A stretch of 64,000 bases of DNA from Variovorax paradoxus (GCF_009498455.1 NZ_CP045644.1:6079001-6143000), one strand, 5' to 3'. Positions 17,416 through 29,232 are shown, numbered from the stretch's first letter. Notes: generated from the sequence alone by a model not told the origin. Numbers and translations are program-made.

Positions 17416-18591
17416 GTGGCCGCTTCTTCCGCTTCCTCCGACGCCCAACTTCTCAAGACACCGCTGTACGACCTCCACGTGGAGCTCGGCGCGCGCATGG
17501 TGCCTTTCGCCGGCTATTCGATGCCGGTCCAGTACCCCGCGGGCCTCATGGCCGAGCACAAGCACACGCGCGACGCGGCCGGCCTGTTCGACATCTCACA
17601 CATGGGCCAGTTGCGCCTCGTCGGCCCCGATGCCGCCGCCGCCTTCGAAACCCTGATGCCCGTCGACGTGATCGACCTGCCGGCCGGCAAGCAGCGCTAC
17701 GGTCTGCTGCTGAACGACGAGGGCGGCATCCTCGACGACCTGATGTTCTTCAACGAAGGCCACGGTTCGCTCTTCGTGATCGTCAACGGCGCCTGCAAGG
17801 TGGCCGACATCGCCCACATCCAGCAGAAGATCGGCGCGCGCTGCGAGGTGCAGCCCCTGCCCGACCACGCCTTGCTCGCGCTGCAGGGCCCGCAGGCCGC
17901 CGCCACGCTGGCGCGCCTGTCGCCCGGCATCGAGCGCTTCGTGTTCATGACCGGCGGCGCGGTGCAGATCGGCGGCATTCCCGCCTTCGTCACGCGCAGC
18001 GGCTACACCGGCGAAGACGGCTTCGAGATCTCGGTGGCCGGCAAGGACGCCGACGCCCTCGCCCGCCTGCTGCTCGCGCAGCCCGAGGTGAAGCCCGTCG
18101 GCCTGGGCGCGCGCAACTCGCTGCGGCTCGAAGCCGGCCTGTGCCTGTACGGCAACGACATCGACACCACCACCACCCCGGTCGAAGCCTCGCTCAACTG
18201 GGCGATCCAGAAGGTGCGCCGCGCGGGCGGCGCGCGCGAAGGCGGCTTTCCGGGCGCGGCCAAGGTGCTGGCCCAGTTGGCCGCCGTCGCCTCGGGCGCG
18301 GCCGGCCACACCGACCATGACACGCTCACGCGCAAGCGCGTCGGCCTCGTCGCGCTGGAACGCATTCCGGTGCGCGACGGCACGCTGCTGCAGTCGCTCG
18401 AAGGCCAGGACATCGGCACCGTCACCAGCGGCCTGCTCGGCCCCACGGCCGACCGCTGCGTGGCCATGGGCTACGTGGCCGCCGCCTTTGCCGAACCCGG
18501 CACGCGCGTGCAGGCCATCGTGCGCGGCAAGCCGGTGCCAATGGAGGTGTCGACGATGCCTTTCGTGCCGACGCGCTACTACCGCGGCTGA
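17416..18591 (+). CDS. gcvT: Glycine cleavage system T protein (aminomethyltransferase)
   Basis: GcvT moves the methylene group from the aminomethyl-lipoyl arm of GcvH to tetrahydrofolate and releases ammonia. The product shows TPLYDLHVELGARMVPFAGY at the start, GLFDISHMGQL, folate-domain segments SGYTGEDGFEIS and NSLRLEAGLCLYGND, and a C-terminal beta-barrel ending STMPFVPTRYYRG. I chose the GTG at 17416 (391 residues) because GGAG stands six bases before it; an in-frame GTG at 17371 lies only nine bases after the aptamer and lacks a ribosome-binding site. It heads gcvT-gcvH-gcvP under riboswitch control. Confidence 0.96.
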   Translation: MAASSASSDAQLLKTPLYDLHVELGARMVPFAGYSMPVQYPAGLMAEHKHTRDAAGLFDISHMGQLRLVGPDAAAAFETLMPVDVIDLPAGKQRYGLLLNDEGGILDDLMFFNEGHGSLFVIVNGACKVADIAHIQQKIGARCEVQPLPDHALLALQGPQAAATLARLSPGIERFVFMTGGAVQIGGIPAFVTRSGYTGEDGFEISVAGKDADALARLLLAQPEVKPVGLGARNSLRLEAGLCLYGNDIDTTTTPVEASLNWAIQKVRRAGGAREGGFPGAAKVLAQLAAVASGAAGHTDHDTLTRKRVGLVALERIPVRDGTLLQSLEGQDIGTVTSGLLGPTADRCVAMGYVAAAFAEPGTRVQAIVRGKPVPMEVSTMPFVPTRYYRG

Positions 18592-18662
18592 GCGCCACTG
18601 AACACCGCAGACCCGGCTAGGCTCTGCACCCCGATTCAATTTTTTCCACGAGGAGTTTTTTC

Positions 18663-19034
18663 ATGAGCATCAAATACACCAAGGACCACGAATGGGTGGC
18701 GGCCGAAGGCGGCGCCGCCACCGTGGGCATCACCGTGCACGCGCAGGACGCGCTGGGCGACGTGGTGTTCGTCGACCTGCCCGAAGTCGGCAAGACCTTC
18801 GCCCAGGGCGAAGTCGCCGGTGTGGTCGAGTCGGTCAAGGCCGCCGCCGATGTGTTCATGCCCGTGTCGGGCGAGATCACCGAAGTGAACGAAGCGCTGC
18901 GCGCCGACCCGTCGCTGGCCAACAGCGACCCGCTGGCCTCCGGCTGGTTCTTCAAGGTCAAGCTGAGCGAGCCCGCGCAGCTCGACGCCCTGCTCGACGC
19001 GGCCACCTACGACAAGTTCGCCGCCGAATCCTGA
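18663..19034 (+). CDS. gcvH: Glycine cleavage system H protein
   Basis: The 123-residue lipoyl carrier has the attachment site VVESVKAAADVFMPVSGEI with Lys59 as the lipoylated residue. It shuttles the aminomethyl intermediate between GcvP, GcvT and the L protein (dihydrolipoyl dehydrogenase, not encoded here). The ATG at 18663 is preceded by GAGGAG. It lies 71 bases after gcvT and 60 before gcvP, with no terminator between them, so the three genes form one operon. Confidence 0.97.
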   Translation: MSIKYTKDHEWVAAEGGAATVGITVHAQDALGDVVFVDLPEVGKTFAQGEVAGVVESVKAAADVFMPVSGEITEVNEALRADPSLANSDPLASGWFFKVKLSEPAQLDALLDAATYDKFAAES

Positions 19035-19094
19035 TCCGCTGAACCGCAGCAGTTTCTTCGCACCTTCGTTCCTTCCCCCCGAGCCTTCACCGCC

Positions 19095-22004
<2,910 letters not shown>

Positions 22005-22035
22005 CGAAGGTGCAGGCGGCGGCGCCTGGCCGCCG

Positions 22036-22284
22036 TCAGCCTTCGCGGCGGTACATCGCCCACTTCACGGTGAGCAGGTCCGCGGCGATCTTCGCGGCGT
22101 TCACGCCGGCATAGGCTTCGGACGGATCGAACTCGAAGCCCGCCTGGTAGCGCTTGATGTGCGCGTAGTCCCGGTCGAAAGTCATCGGGCCCATGAGTTC
22201 GGTGGGGTCGGTGCCGGCGGGAAGCGCCAGGAATTTTTCGGGGTCGGTGGTGCTCTGGTAGAGATCGACGCTCATCAGGTTCAT
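22036..22284 (-). CDS. Small conserved hypothetical protein (82 residues)
   Basis: ATG 22284 has GAGG eight bases upstream and encodes a soluble acidic protein beginning MNLMSVDLYQSTTDPEKFL. The middle part (FDRDYAHIKRYQAGFEFDPSEAYAG) and the end (KIAADLLTVKWAMYRREG) have real coding character. No signal peptide or motif of known function. It is convergent with gcvP and lies downstream of the DUF3014 gene on the same strand, after a 115-base gap. Confidence 0.7.
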   Translation of the reverse strand: MNLMSVDLYQSTTDPEKFLALPAGTDPTELMGPMTFDRDYAHIKRYQAGFEFDPSEAYAGVNAAKIAADLLTVKWAMYRREG

Positions 22285-22399
22285 GGCTTGCCCTCGGAGT
22301 CTGGAGCACAAATCATCTCGGCCCTTTGCTGCGCATGCAATCGGCCTGCGCCTACACGGCGTGCAGGCGCGCAGCACGCGCGCTGCACGCCCTCTCGCG

Positions 22400-23314
22400 T
22401 CAGGGCTGCTTCTTCTTCGCGAGGTCGCCCGTGGCGATCCGCTCGCGAAAGCCGCGCAGGCTGGCCTTCATCTTGCGCTCGTTCTCGGGGCCCATGCGCA
22501 CCAGGATCTTCTGGCCGGCCGAGAGCGATTCGAGCTTCGGATCGGCGTATTCGTAACGCACCCAGGGCCGTTGCGAGGGAATGTCGCCCTTCACCTCGAC
22601 CAGCTTCACCTGCACCGGCCCCGTGGGCTCCGGCGCCTGCAGCAGGTGGTCGATCACGGCGATGAAGCGGTCGTTGAAGTAGCGCCCCGGATAGCCCAGC
22701 TCTTCGTACGCCTGCTGGAACAGCGGGTACAGCCGCGCATACACTGCCGCCGCCTTGGCCGGATCGACCGACCCGGCCAGCATCACGATGCCGTTGTAGC
22801 GCGCCGCGTTGTTCGCCGCGATGGTCTGCACACCGCCCTGCGGCGGCCCTTCGGTGATGAAGCGCTGCGGCGCGGGCCGCACCGGCCACTTGCTTGCGGG
22901 CGCCTGCTCGCGCGGCAGGTTGTCGACCGTGGCAACGAAGCGCCGCACCACGCCGTCAGGCTGCAGATAGGCCGCCACGGCCTTGCCGCCCAGCAACTCG
23001 GTGATCGCCTTGATCACGCGCGCATCGGAACCGGGCAGCGCGGGCAATGCGGCGTCGGGCGGTGCGAGCACCTCGACCGGGTTCTGCGGGCCCGTCAGTT
23101 CCGCGGCCTTGAGCGGCTCGGGGGGCGGCGCGTCGTTCGGAGCGATGGCCACGGGCGCGGTCGGCAGCGGTGCCAGTTGCTGCTGCTGGTACCAACGCCA
23201 GCCGAAATAAGCGGCCACCAACACGACGAGCGCGAGGCCGATGATGGTGCCCATCGGCGCTTCTTTGCGGGGTCGGAATTCGGGGGTGTCGCGGGGGGAC
23301 TCGGCGTCGGACAT
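22400..23314 (-). CDS. DUF3014 family inner-membrane protein
   Basis: The start at ATG 23314 follows AAAGGA. The 304-residue product has a charged N-terminus, one membrane helix (about 21-37, TIIGLALVVLVAAYFGW), a Pro-rich linker and a soluble domain. Segments such as LQPDGVVRRFVATVDNLPRE, YNGIVMLAG and YPGRYFNDRFIAVIDHLLQ are characteristic of DUF3014. The domain should face the periplasm. The family has no assigned role that I know of. No operon partner is evident. Confidence 0.85.
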   Translation of the reverse strand: MSDAESPRDTPEFRPRKEAPMGTIIGLALVVLVAAYFGWRWYQQQQLAPLPTAPVAIAPNDAPPPEPLKAAELTGPQNPVEVLAPPDAALPALPGSDARVIKAITELLGGKAVAAYLQPDGVVRRFVATVDNLPREQAPASKWPVRPAPQRFITEGPPQGGVQTIAANNAARYNGIVMLAGSVDPAKAAAVYARLYPLFQQAYEELGYPGRYFNDRFIAVIDHLLQAPEPTGPVQVKLVEVKGDIPSQRPWVRYEYADPKLESLSAGQKILVRMGPENERKMKASLRGFRERIATGDLAKKKQP

Positions 23315-23484
23315 GGGCGGTTTCCTTTTGCGGGATGGCAGTGGGGAGACGAAAGGCAATGGTGCATCAGGATGGCCCGCAAGGGCCGCACGATCGCCAC
23401 GTTCTCGTAACCCCCTGTGACGCCCCGATCGCGCCGAAGTTCAGTCGCTCAGCACGCCCGCATCATGCGGCGCACGCGCGCGGA

Positions 23485-24174
23485 TCAGCGCGCCGTGGCG
23501 TGCGGGGTTGCGCCCGCGCTGAGCGCCTGCAGCCACGCCAGCGTGCCCTGCAGCTCGGCCGGGCGGATTTCGTGCGCGCCCGGAAAGTCCGAACCCGACA
23601 GCGCCAGCGGCAGCCCGCGCGCCAGTTCGCGCGTGGCCTGCGCGGCGCTCGGCGGAATCACGTTGTCGGCGCTGCCGTGGCTCACCCACAGCGCCTTGCC
23701 CGCGAAGGCCTCGGGCGAAGCGATGTGCGGCACCACCTCGGGCAGCAGCCGGCTGTGCCACACCAGCGCGGCGCGCAGCTTCTCGGGCTGCGTGAGCAGC
23801 AGCGACAGCGACATGATCCCGCCCTGGCTGAAGCCGCCGACCACCACGCGCTCAGGCGGAATGCCCAACTGCTGCGACGCCGACGCGACCATCTCGCCGA
23901 TGAGGAAGCGGCTTTCGCGCTCCTGTTCCTCGTCGATGCGGCGACCGCCGTCGGCCAGCACCTGGAACTCGAACCACGCATAGGAACCAGGCGACAGCAC
24001 GTACGGCGCGCGCAGGCTCAGCACATGGAACTGCGGCGGCATCATGCGCGCCAAACCGAACAGGTCTTGCTCGTTGCTGCCCACGCCGTGCATCAGCACG
24101 AGCAGCCAGGGTTCAGGGCCACCCGAGGGTGCGGGATGGTGCAGGAACTGCAGAGGCAGATGGAGCGATGTCAT
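23485..24174 (-). CDS. Alpha/beta-hydrolase (phospholipase/carboxylesterase family)
   Basis: The 229-residue protein matches the small carboxylesterase family (Est/YpfH type). The nucleophile Ser116 sits in GGFSQGG, Asp170 in SHGSADNVI and His201 in FPGAHEI, completing the catalytic triad, and the oxyanion region is HGVGSNEQDL near 29. No signal peptide is present, so it hydrolyses ester substrates in the cytoplasm. It lies 39 bases downstream of the nitronate monooxygenase gene on the same strand and may share its transcript. Confidence 0.9.
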   Translation of the reverse strand: MTSLHLPLQFLHHPAPSGGPEPWLLVLMHGVGSNEQDLFGLARMMPPQFHVLSLRAPYVLSPGSYAWFEFQVLADGGRRIDEEQERESRFLIGEMVASASQQLGIPPERVVVGGFSQGGIMSLSLLLTQPEKLRAALVWHSRLLPEVVPHIASPEAFAGKALWVSHGSADNVIPPSAAQATRELARGLPLALSGSDFPGAHEIRPAELQGTLAWLQALSAGATPHATAR

Positions 24175-24213
24175 GGGTGAGAAGTGGCTCGAAAAAAAGA
24201 CGGGCGGCGCGGC

Positions 24214-25254
24214 TCAGCGAAAGCCCTTGGCCAGCGCCCGCGTGACCTCGGCCGACGACACCTCGCGGCAGCCGGTGGCGTTCTGCCCCGACCACAGCGG
24301 AGAAAAATCGCCGCTGCCCTGCGCCTCGGCCTTGGCGCGCAGCGGCGCGATGCCCGAGGTGGCGAGCGGGAATTCCGGCGCCGGGCCGATGGGCCCGAGC
24401 TCGCGCATCACGCGGTTGACGATGCCGCGCGCGGGCCGGCCCGTGAACAGGTTGGTGAGCGCCGTGTGGCGCGCGGCCTCGCCCTTGAGTGCCGCGCGGT
24501 GCAGCGCGCTGGTCGTGGCCTCGGGTGTCAGCAGATAGGCCGTGCCCACCTGCACGCCCGCCGCGCCCAGCGCCATGGCCGCAGCCACGCCGTCGGCATC
24601 CGCGATGCCGCCGGCCGCGATCACCGGCACCTTCAGGGCGCGCACCAGCTGCGGCAACAGCGCGAAAGTGCCGATCTGCTTCGTGAGGTCGTGCGACAGG
24701 AAGTGCCCGCGGTGCCCGCCGGCCTCGAGCCCCTGTGCGATGACCGCGTCGGCGCCGTTCGCCTCGAGCCACAACGCCTCTTCGACGGTAGTGGCCGAGG
24801 CCAGCACCTTCGCGCCCCAGCCGCGCACCTGCGCCAGCAACGCCTCGGGCGGCAGGCCGAAATGGAAGCTCACCACCGGCGGCTTGAACTCGGCGAGCAG
24901 GTGGGCCACGTCGGCGCTGAACGGGTTGCGCCCCGGCCCGGTCGGAATGGCGGCAGGATCGATGCCGAACTCCGCGTAGTACGGTGCCAGCGCGCCGCGC
25001 CACGTGGCTTCGCGCGCATCGCTCGGCACCGGCGGCGTGTGGCAGAAGAAGTTGACGTTGTAGGGCTTGTCGGTGCCGGCGCGGATCGCTGCAAGTTCGC
25101 TGCGCATCGCATCGGGCGCGAGCATCGCGCACGGCAGCGACCCGAGGGCGCCGGCGTTGCTGACCGCGATGGCCATCGCGCTGCCCTGCACGCCGGCCAT
25201 CGGCGCCTGGATCAATGGAAGTTCGGTGCCGAGGATCTGTTGCAAGGTCGTCAT
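24214..25254 (-). CDS. Nitronate monooxygenase (2-nitropropane dioxygenase family)
   Basis: ATG 25254 follows AGGAG, giving 346 residues with a TIM-barrel FMN fold. Diagnostic segments are LPLIQAPMAGVQGSAMAIAVSNAGALGSL near the N-terminus, AQGLEAGGHRGHF (the conserved His region) near 170, and VPVIAAGGIADADGVAAAMALGAAGVQVGTAYL, which binds the FMN phosphate. Such enzymes oxidise alkyl nitronates, including propionate 3-nitronate, to carbonyl compounds and nitrite, a detoxification role. The gene may be co-transcribed with the downstream esterase. Confidence 0.9.
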   Translation of the reverse strand: MTTLQQILGTELPLIQAPMAGVQGSAMAIAVSNAGALGSLPCAMLAPDAMRSELAAIRAGTDKPYNVNFFCHTPPVPSDAREATWRGALAPYYAEFGIDPAAIPTGPGRNPFSADVAHLLAEFKPPVVSFHFGLPPEALLAQVRGWGAKVLASATTVEEALWLEANGADAVIAQGLEAGGHRGHFLSHDLTKQIGTFALLPQLVRALKVPVIAAGGIADADGVAAAMALGAAGVQVGTAYLLTPEATTSALHRAALKGEAARHTALTNLFTGRPARGIVNRVMRELGPIGPAPEFPLATSGIAPLRAKAEAQGSGDFSPLWSGQNATGCREVSSAEVTRALAKGFR

Positions 25255-25364
25255 TCGGGGGCGCTCCTGTGTCCGTGTGTCGAATGGCGGCATTCTGCGG
25301 CGAAGCCGGTGGGCGCCGTGGCTGCGGGGTCATCGCGGGCGCAGCCGCCCGTCGGCTCAGCGCT

Positions 25365-26666
25365 TTACTCCTCGCTGGTCCACTCCACCTGCACGCCCAG
25401 GCTGCGCAGGTTTTCCACGAAGCGCGGGTGCGCGCGTCGGATCGGCGTGGCGTTGCGGATCTCGGACTTGCCTTCGATGCTCGCGGCCACCATGAACAGC
25501 GCGATCGCCACGCGAATGATGTAGGGGCTCTCGACCACCGCCGGCGTGAGCGCATGGCCGCCGAAGGTGATGAGCCGGTGCGGATCGGACGAGAACACGT
25601 GCGCGCCGAACTTCGACAGCTCGCCGGTCCAGCCCAAGGCACCGTCGTACACCTTGTTCCAGAACATGGCGTTGCCCTGCGCGCGCACGCCCAGCGCAAT
25701 GAAGATCGGCAGCAGGTCGACCGGGAAGTACGGCCACGGCGCGGCCTCCACCTTGGTGAGCACGTTGCTCGTGAACGGCGTCTGCACCTTCAGCGGACCG
25801 GTGCGGATGGCGCGCGACCAGCCGTCGGCATGCTCGATCTGCACGCCGAACTTGGCGAAGGTGCGGTCGATCAGCGGAAAGTTGCCGGGCGCGGTGTTGC
25901 GCACCACGACGTCGCCGCCCGTGATCGCGCCCAGGGCCAGGAAGGTGGTGATCTCGTGGAAGTCTTCGTCGAAGCGAAACTCGCCGCCGCCCAGCGTGGC
26001 GCCGCCATGCACCGTGAGCCGCGAGGTGCCCATGCCCTCGATGCGCACGCCGATCATGGCCATGAAGCGGCAGAACTCCTGCACGTGCGGCTCCGAGGCG
26101 GCGTTGGTGAGCGTCGAGGTGCCGCCCGCGGCAGCCGCGCACAGCACGAAGTTCTCGGTGGTCGTCACCGAGGCGTAGTCGAGCCAGTGGTCGGTGGGCG
26201 TGAGGCGGCCGGGCGCATACACCAGCAGCGAGCCCTCGGTGCGCTCCACCTCGCCGCCGAAGCGCTGGAACACCTCGACGTGCGGATCGATCTCGCGCAC
26301 GCCCAGCGTGCAGCCCTTGACGTTGTCTTCGAGCCGCGCCACGCCGAAGCGCGCCAGCAGCGGCGGCACCAGCATGATCGACGAGCGCATTTCCTCGGGC
26401 AGCCGGTGGCGGGCCGCGTCGAACGCGGTTTCGCGGTGGTGCAGCTCGAGCGTACCGCTCTCGTGGTCCATGCGGACCTCGCTGCCCAGCGTGCGGAAGA
26501 TGTCGAGGATCTTGCGCACGTCGGTGATGTCGGGCACCCCGAGCAGCCGCAGCGGTTCGCCGGTGAGCAAGGTGGCGCAGAGCACCGGCAGCACCGCGTT
26601 CTTGTTGGCGGAGGGAATGATGCGGCCGCGAAGGGGCGTACCGCCGTGCACGATGAGGTTGGACAT
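25365..26666 (-). CDS. murA: UDP-N-acetylglucosamine 1-carboxyvinyltransferase (MurA-like)
   Basis: The 433-residue EPSP-synthase-fold protein keeps the MurA active site: Lys22 in SANKNAVLPVL, Arg94-region MRSSIMLVPPLLARFG, Cys119 in KGCTLGVREIDPH (the fosfomycin-binding cysteine), an Asp in FPVDLLPIF and an Arg near the C-terminus (IIRVAIAL). The reaction adds enolpyruvate to UDP-GlcNAc, the first committed step of peptidoglycan synthesis. Sequence around these residues differs from ordinary MurA (SANKN for SGAKN, KGCTLG for GGCAIG), and no his, hisA or yrbA-type neighbours are present. It is therefore probably a second MurA paralogue rather than the main housekeeping copy. Confidence 0.85.
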   Translation of the reverse strand: MSNLIVHGGTPLRGRIIPSANKNAVLPVLCATLLTGEPLRLLGVPDITDVRKILDIFRTLGSEVRMDHESGTLELHHRETAFDAARHRLPEEMRSSIMLVPPLLARFGVARLEDNVKGCTLGVREIDPHVEVFQRFGGEVERTEGSLLVYAPGRLTPTDHWLDYASVTTTENFVLCAAAAGGTSTLTNAASEPHVQEFCRFMAMIGVRIEGMGTSRLTVHGGATLGGGEFRFDEDFHEITTFLALGAITGGDVVVRNTAPGNFPLIDRTFAKFGVQIEHADGWSRAIRTGPLKVQTPFTSNVLTKVEAAPWPYFPVDLLPIFIALGVRAQGNAMFWNKVYDGALGWTGELSKFGAHVFSSDPHRLITFGGHALTPAVVESPYIIRVAIALFMVAASIEGKSEIRNATPIRRAHPRFVENLRSLGVQVEWTSEE

Positions 26667-26821
26667 GAAGGGGGCGAACAGAGGGGGCGAAGGCACGAAC
26701 TGTTCGCGCCGGACGGCGGAACTTTACCGTTGGAAACGACGGGTTTCCGGGGGCTCAGTTGTAAGAATTTGGATACGCACGCGGCGCACAGGTGCGGCCG
26801 CGGCGTTATCTGGAAGGCCCG

Positions 26822-27739
26822 TCAGGCCTTGCGCTGGAAGCCCGGCGCCTGGTCGACTTCGGTCGGCTTGTAGATCTTGTGCGCCGCCGTCGCGGTGCCC
26901 GCGTCGGCCACCACCAGCAGGCGCCACAGCGGCTCGCGCACGGCGCACAGGCTTTCCTCGGGCGTGAGCGCGAAGGTCGGCAGCGCCGGGGCGGTGCCCT
27001 TCACGACCACCTTGAGCAGCATCGCGCCCTTGGCGTTCGACACCTCGATGTCGTAGCCCAGCGCCTTGCTGGTCACGTCTTCGGCGTTGTAGCCATAGCC
27101 CTTGAAATGGCCCATGACATAGGCCATGGCAGCGGCCTGGACGGCGTCCGTCGTGGTCGGGCCGGCCGGGGCGGCGTCTGCGTCGTCATCCGCCGCCACG
27201 CTGCCACGGGCCTTCGCGGCCGCGATGTCGGCCTCGGTGGGCACCCAGCCGCGCGCACCGCGCACCAGCACCGCGAGCTGCTGCTCGGGTTCCCAGCTCG
27301 CCACATGCCATTCGGCGTCGTCGCGCACGCGGGTCGACACCTTGGCGCTCTTGTTGCTCTCGAGTTCGGCAATGGCCACGCGGTTGGTCTGCAGCACGGC
27401 GCGGAAGCCCTGGCCGGCGTCGAAGGTGCGCTTGAGCAGGGCCAGGCGGTCCTTGGCGCGCTGCGCCTGCTGGGCGCTGCGCACGCCGCCGCCGGGGCGG
27501 CGCTGGGCGTCGAGCGATTCCAGGTAGAACCAGCGGCCACCGGCCGCCACGCTCACGTACTCGCCCCAGATGGTGGCGATGACGTTGTCGCCCGTGGCGA
27601 GCCAGGCGTGCTCGAACGGCTTGTCGCGTGCGTCGAACACCCCCATCTTGGCGACGATTTCGACCGGCGTGAGGCGCGGTCCGGAGAGCCGCATCTCATC
27701 GATGGCGGCGAGCACGGAGGGGTCGACTTCCTTGTCCAT
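26822..27739 (-). CDS. Hypothetical protein with DUF3883-like C-terminal domain
   Basis: The 305-residue product has an Ala/Asp-rich hinge (about 183-200). The first half begins MDKEVDPSVLAAIDEMRLSG and contains GGRWFYLESLDAQ. The C-terminal part reads YGYNAEDVTSKALGYDIEVSN and LLKVVVKGT, resembling the DUF3883 (VEIN) fold, which is related to restriction endonucleases (a G-Y-D ... V-K-G core). If that is right the domain may bind or cut nucleic acid, but the expected catalytic acidic residues are not clearly all present. It is divergent from the gene at 27851. Function unassigned. Confidence 0.65.
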   Translation of the reverse strand: MDKEVDPSVLAAIDEMRLSGPRLTPVEIVAKMGVFDARDKPFEHAWLATGDNVIATIWGEYVSVAAGGRWFYLESLDAQRRPGGGVRSAQQAQRAKDRLALLKRTFDAGQGFRAVLQTNRVAIAELESNKSAKVSTRVRDDAEWHVASWEPEQQLAVLVRGARGWVPTEADIAAAKARGSVAADDDADAAPAGPTTTDAVQAAAMAYVMGHFKGYGYNAEDVTSKALGYDIEVSNAKGAMLLKVVVKGTAPALPTFALTPEESLCAVREPLWRLLVVADAGTATAAHKIYKPTEVDQAPGFQRKA

Positions 27740-27850
27740 TCAGCGGAATTCTGGCGAGTTGGGAGGGGGTGGGAGTATGCCGCATCGGGCATGCCCCCCG
27801 GGCGTGGCGCGCCCCGGCGCGTGTACCCTGCGTGCCTTGAAAGCCCCCGC

Positions 27851-28570
27851 ATGCACGACCTGCTGACCTCCTATTTCTGGCATGGCGACACGCTGCGCAG
27901 CCGCAGCGTGGGCGGCGTCGTGCACGCGGCCCTGCTCGACGTGCCCGAGCCCCCGGCCCGCCTCGTGGCCGATTGGCAGCGCGAGATTGCCACGAACGTG
28001 CCGCTCGAACCCGGCGATGTCGAACCCATGCCGCTGGCCCGCGCGCGCACGCGCTGGCCCGATTACGCGCGATGCGTAGGCGCGATGTCCGACTGGCTGG
28101 CCACGCTCGGCCTGCCCGCGACGCTGCTGCCCGCCAGCGACGTCGCCCTGATGGCCTGCCGCGGCGCCCGCTACCACCACGACGGCGCGCAGTACGGCGG
28201 CGCGGCCTTCTGCAACCTCTTTCTCAGCGACGACAAGGGCCTGGACGTGCATTTCCCCGTCACGGGCCAGCGCATTGCGCTCACGCGGGGCACGGCGCTG
28301 CTGTTCGACACGGGCCAGCCCCATGCCGTCGTGCCGCGCGGCAGCGACCACGTCTTCGATGCGGCCGATTTCCCGGACAGCCAGGACCTCACGCAGCTGT
28401 TCCTGACCTGGGAGCTGCCGATCGAAGACGCGCAGGTGGCGCGCCTGCTCGGCATCAACTTCGATGTCGATCCGGTCACCGCATCGCGGCTCGAGGAAGA
28501 ACAGGTCCGCGTGAACGGCGAACCGGCCGAGGTCTGCGCGAGCTCCGGTCGCTGGCGCAGCGCCCCGTAG
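27851..28570 (+). CDS. Putative Fe(II)/2-oxoglutarate-type oxygenase-fold protein
   Basis: The 239-residue soluble protein contains RYHHDGAQYGGAAF with an HxD pair (His109, Asp111), then GTALLFDTGQPHAV with a distal His158, spaced as in the double-stranded beta-helix iron site of 2OG dioxygenases. The expected Arg for 2-oxoglutarate may be in GQRIALTRG. I did not recognise a named family, so the enzyme call is from motif geometry only. It stands alone, divergent from the DUF3883-like gene (111 bases between starts) and convergent with the next gene (three bases between stops). Confidence 0.6.
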   Translation: MHDLLTSYFWHGDTLRSRSVGGVVHAALLDVPEPPARLVADWQREIATNVPLEPGDVEPMPLARARTRWPDYARCVGAMSDWLATLGLPATLLPASDVALMACRGARYHHDGAQYGGAAFCNLFLSDDKGLDVHFPVTGQRIALTRGTALLFDTGQPHAVVPRGSDHVFDAADFPDSQDLTQLFLTWELPIEDAQVARLLGINFDVDPVTASRLEEEQVRVNGEPAEVCASSGRWRSAP

Positions 28571-28573
28571 CAG

Positions 28574-28891
28574 TCAATCGCCCTGGCGGTAGTGAGTCCC
28601 CGGCCGCGATGCCGAATCGATGATGTCCCGCCACGACTTTCCCGCGCTTCGCAGTTGCGCGATCGACGGGCCCAGCGTGTTGCCGTAGCGGCTGTGCGAT
28701 CTGGCTTCGAGGGCCTGCAGTTCGGCGGAAGGCGTCAGCGTGCGGTAGTGCAGCTTGAGGTCGTCCCGCTGCGCGAAGATCCAGCGCGCCACCTGTTCTT
28801 CATCCACACCATCGGCCAGCATCCGCGCGGCAGCGGGCCCGAGCGCGGCGACGGCTGCTTCGTAGGTCTTGCGTACGTTGGGGTCTGCCAT
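28574..28891 (-). CDS. Conserved hypothetical protein (105 residues)
   Basis: ATG 28891 gives MADPNVRKTYEAAVAALG. The protein is helical, with an acidic centre (GVDEEQVARWIFAQRDDLK), and ends LGPSIAQLRSAGKSWRDIIDSASRPG. No signal peptide or catalytic motif. It converges on the oxygenase-fold gene. It resembles small cytoplasmic proteins of unknown role found in related bacteria, but I cannot name the family. Confidence 0.65.
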   Translation of the reverse strand: MADPNVRKTYEAAVAALGPAAARMLADGVDEEQVARWIFAQRDDLKLHYRTLTPSAELQALEARSHSRYGNTLGPSIAQLRSAGKSWRDIIDSASRPGTHYRQGD

Positions 28892-28999
28892 GCGGACTCT
28901 GGGATGGATGTGAGGAGCGATTCGACCCATTGTGCATACGACGCGCACGCTACAGTGGCAGTCTCCTCATCCCTTTTCGTGCCTGCCCGGAGCCCGACG

Positions 29000-29221
29000 A
29001 TGCGCTACCTCTTCAATGTGTTCGGCCACACCCTGCGCGTCGAAATGCTTGATGCCCGCTGGCGCGGCCACTGGGTCGGCGCGGATGGCAAACTGGGCCC
29101 CGCCCAGCTCGCGATTCCACCCGACGTGGCGCCGGCCGACCTCGCGCAATACCTCTACGACATCTATCACGAGAACGCGACGCCGACGAACGGCGATGTC
29201 TTCGAGATCGTCGCGAAGTGA
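29000..29221 (+). CDS. Small protein resembling DUF7661
   Basis: ATG 29000 (MRYLFNVFGHTLRVEML) encodes 73 residues. The layout is a short strand pair FNVFG...RVE, a WRGHWVGADGK turn, then IPPDVAPADLAQYLYDIYHENATP. This fits the DUF7661 group of small cytoplasmic proteins as I remember it; the family name is tentative. It lies head to head with the gene at 28891 and convergent with a small membrane protein 11 bases downstream. Function unknown. Confidence 0.62.
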   Translation: MRYLFNVFGHTLRVEMLDARWRGHWVGADGKLGPAQLAIPPDVAPADLAQYLYDIYHENATPTNGDVFEIVAK

Positions 29222-29232
29222 GCCCGGCGTTG

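Noticed and set aside
22017..22035. Hairpin after gcvP as a full intrinsic terminator
   Set aside because: The 7-bp stem is clear but there is no T-tract on either side, so it is mentioned only with gcvP.
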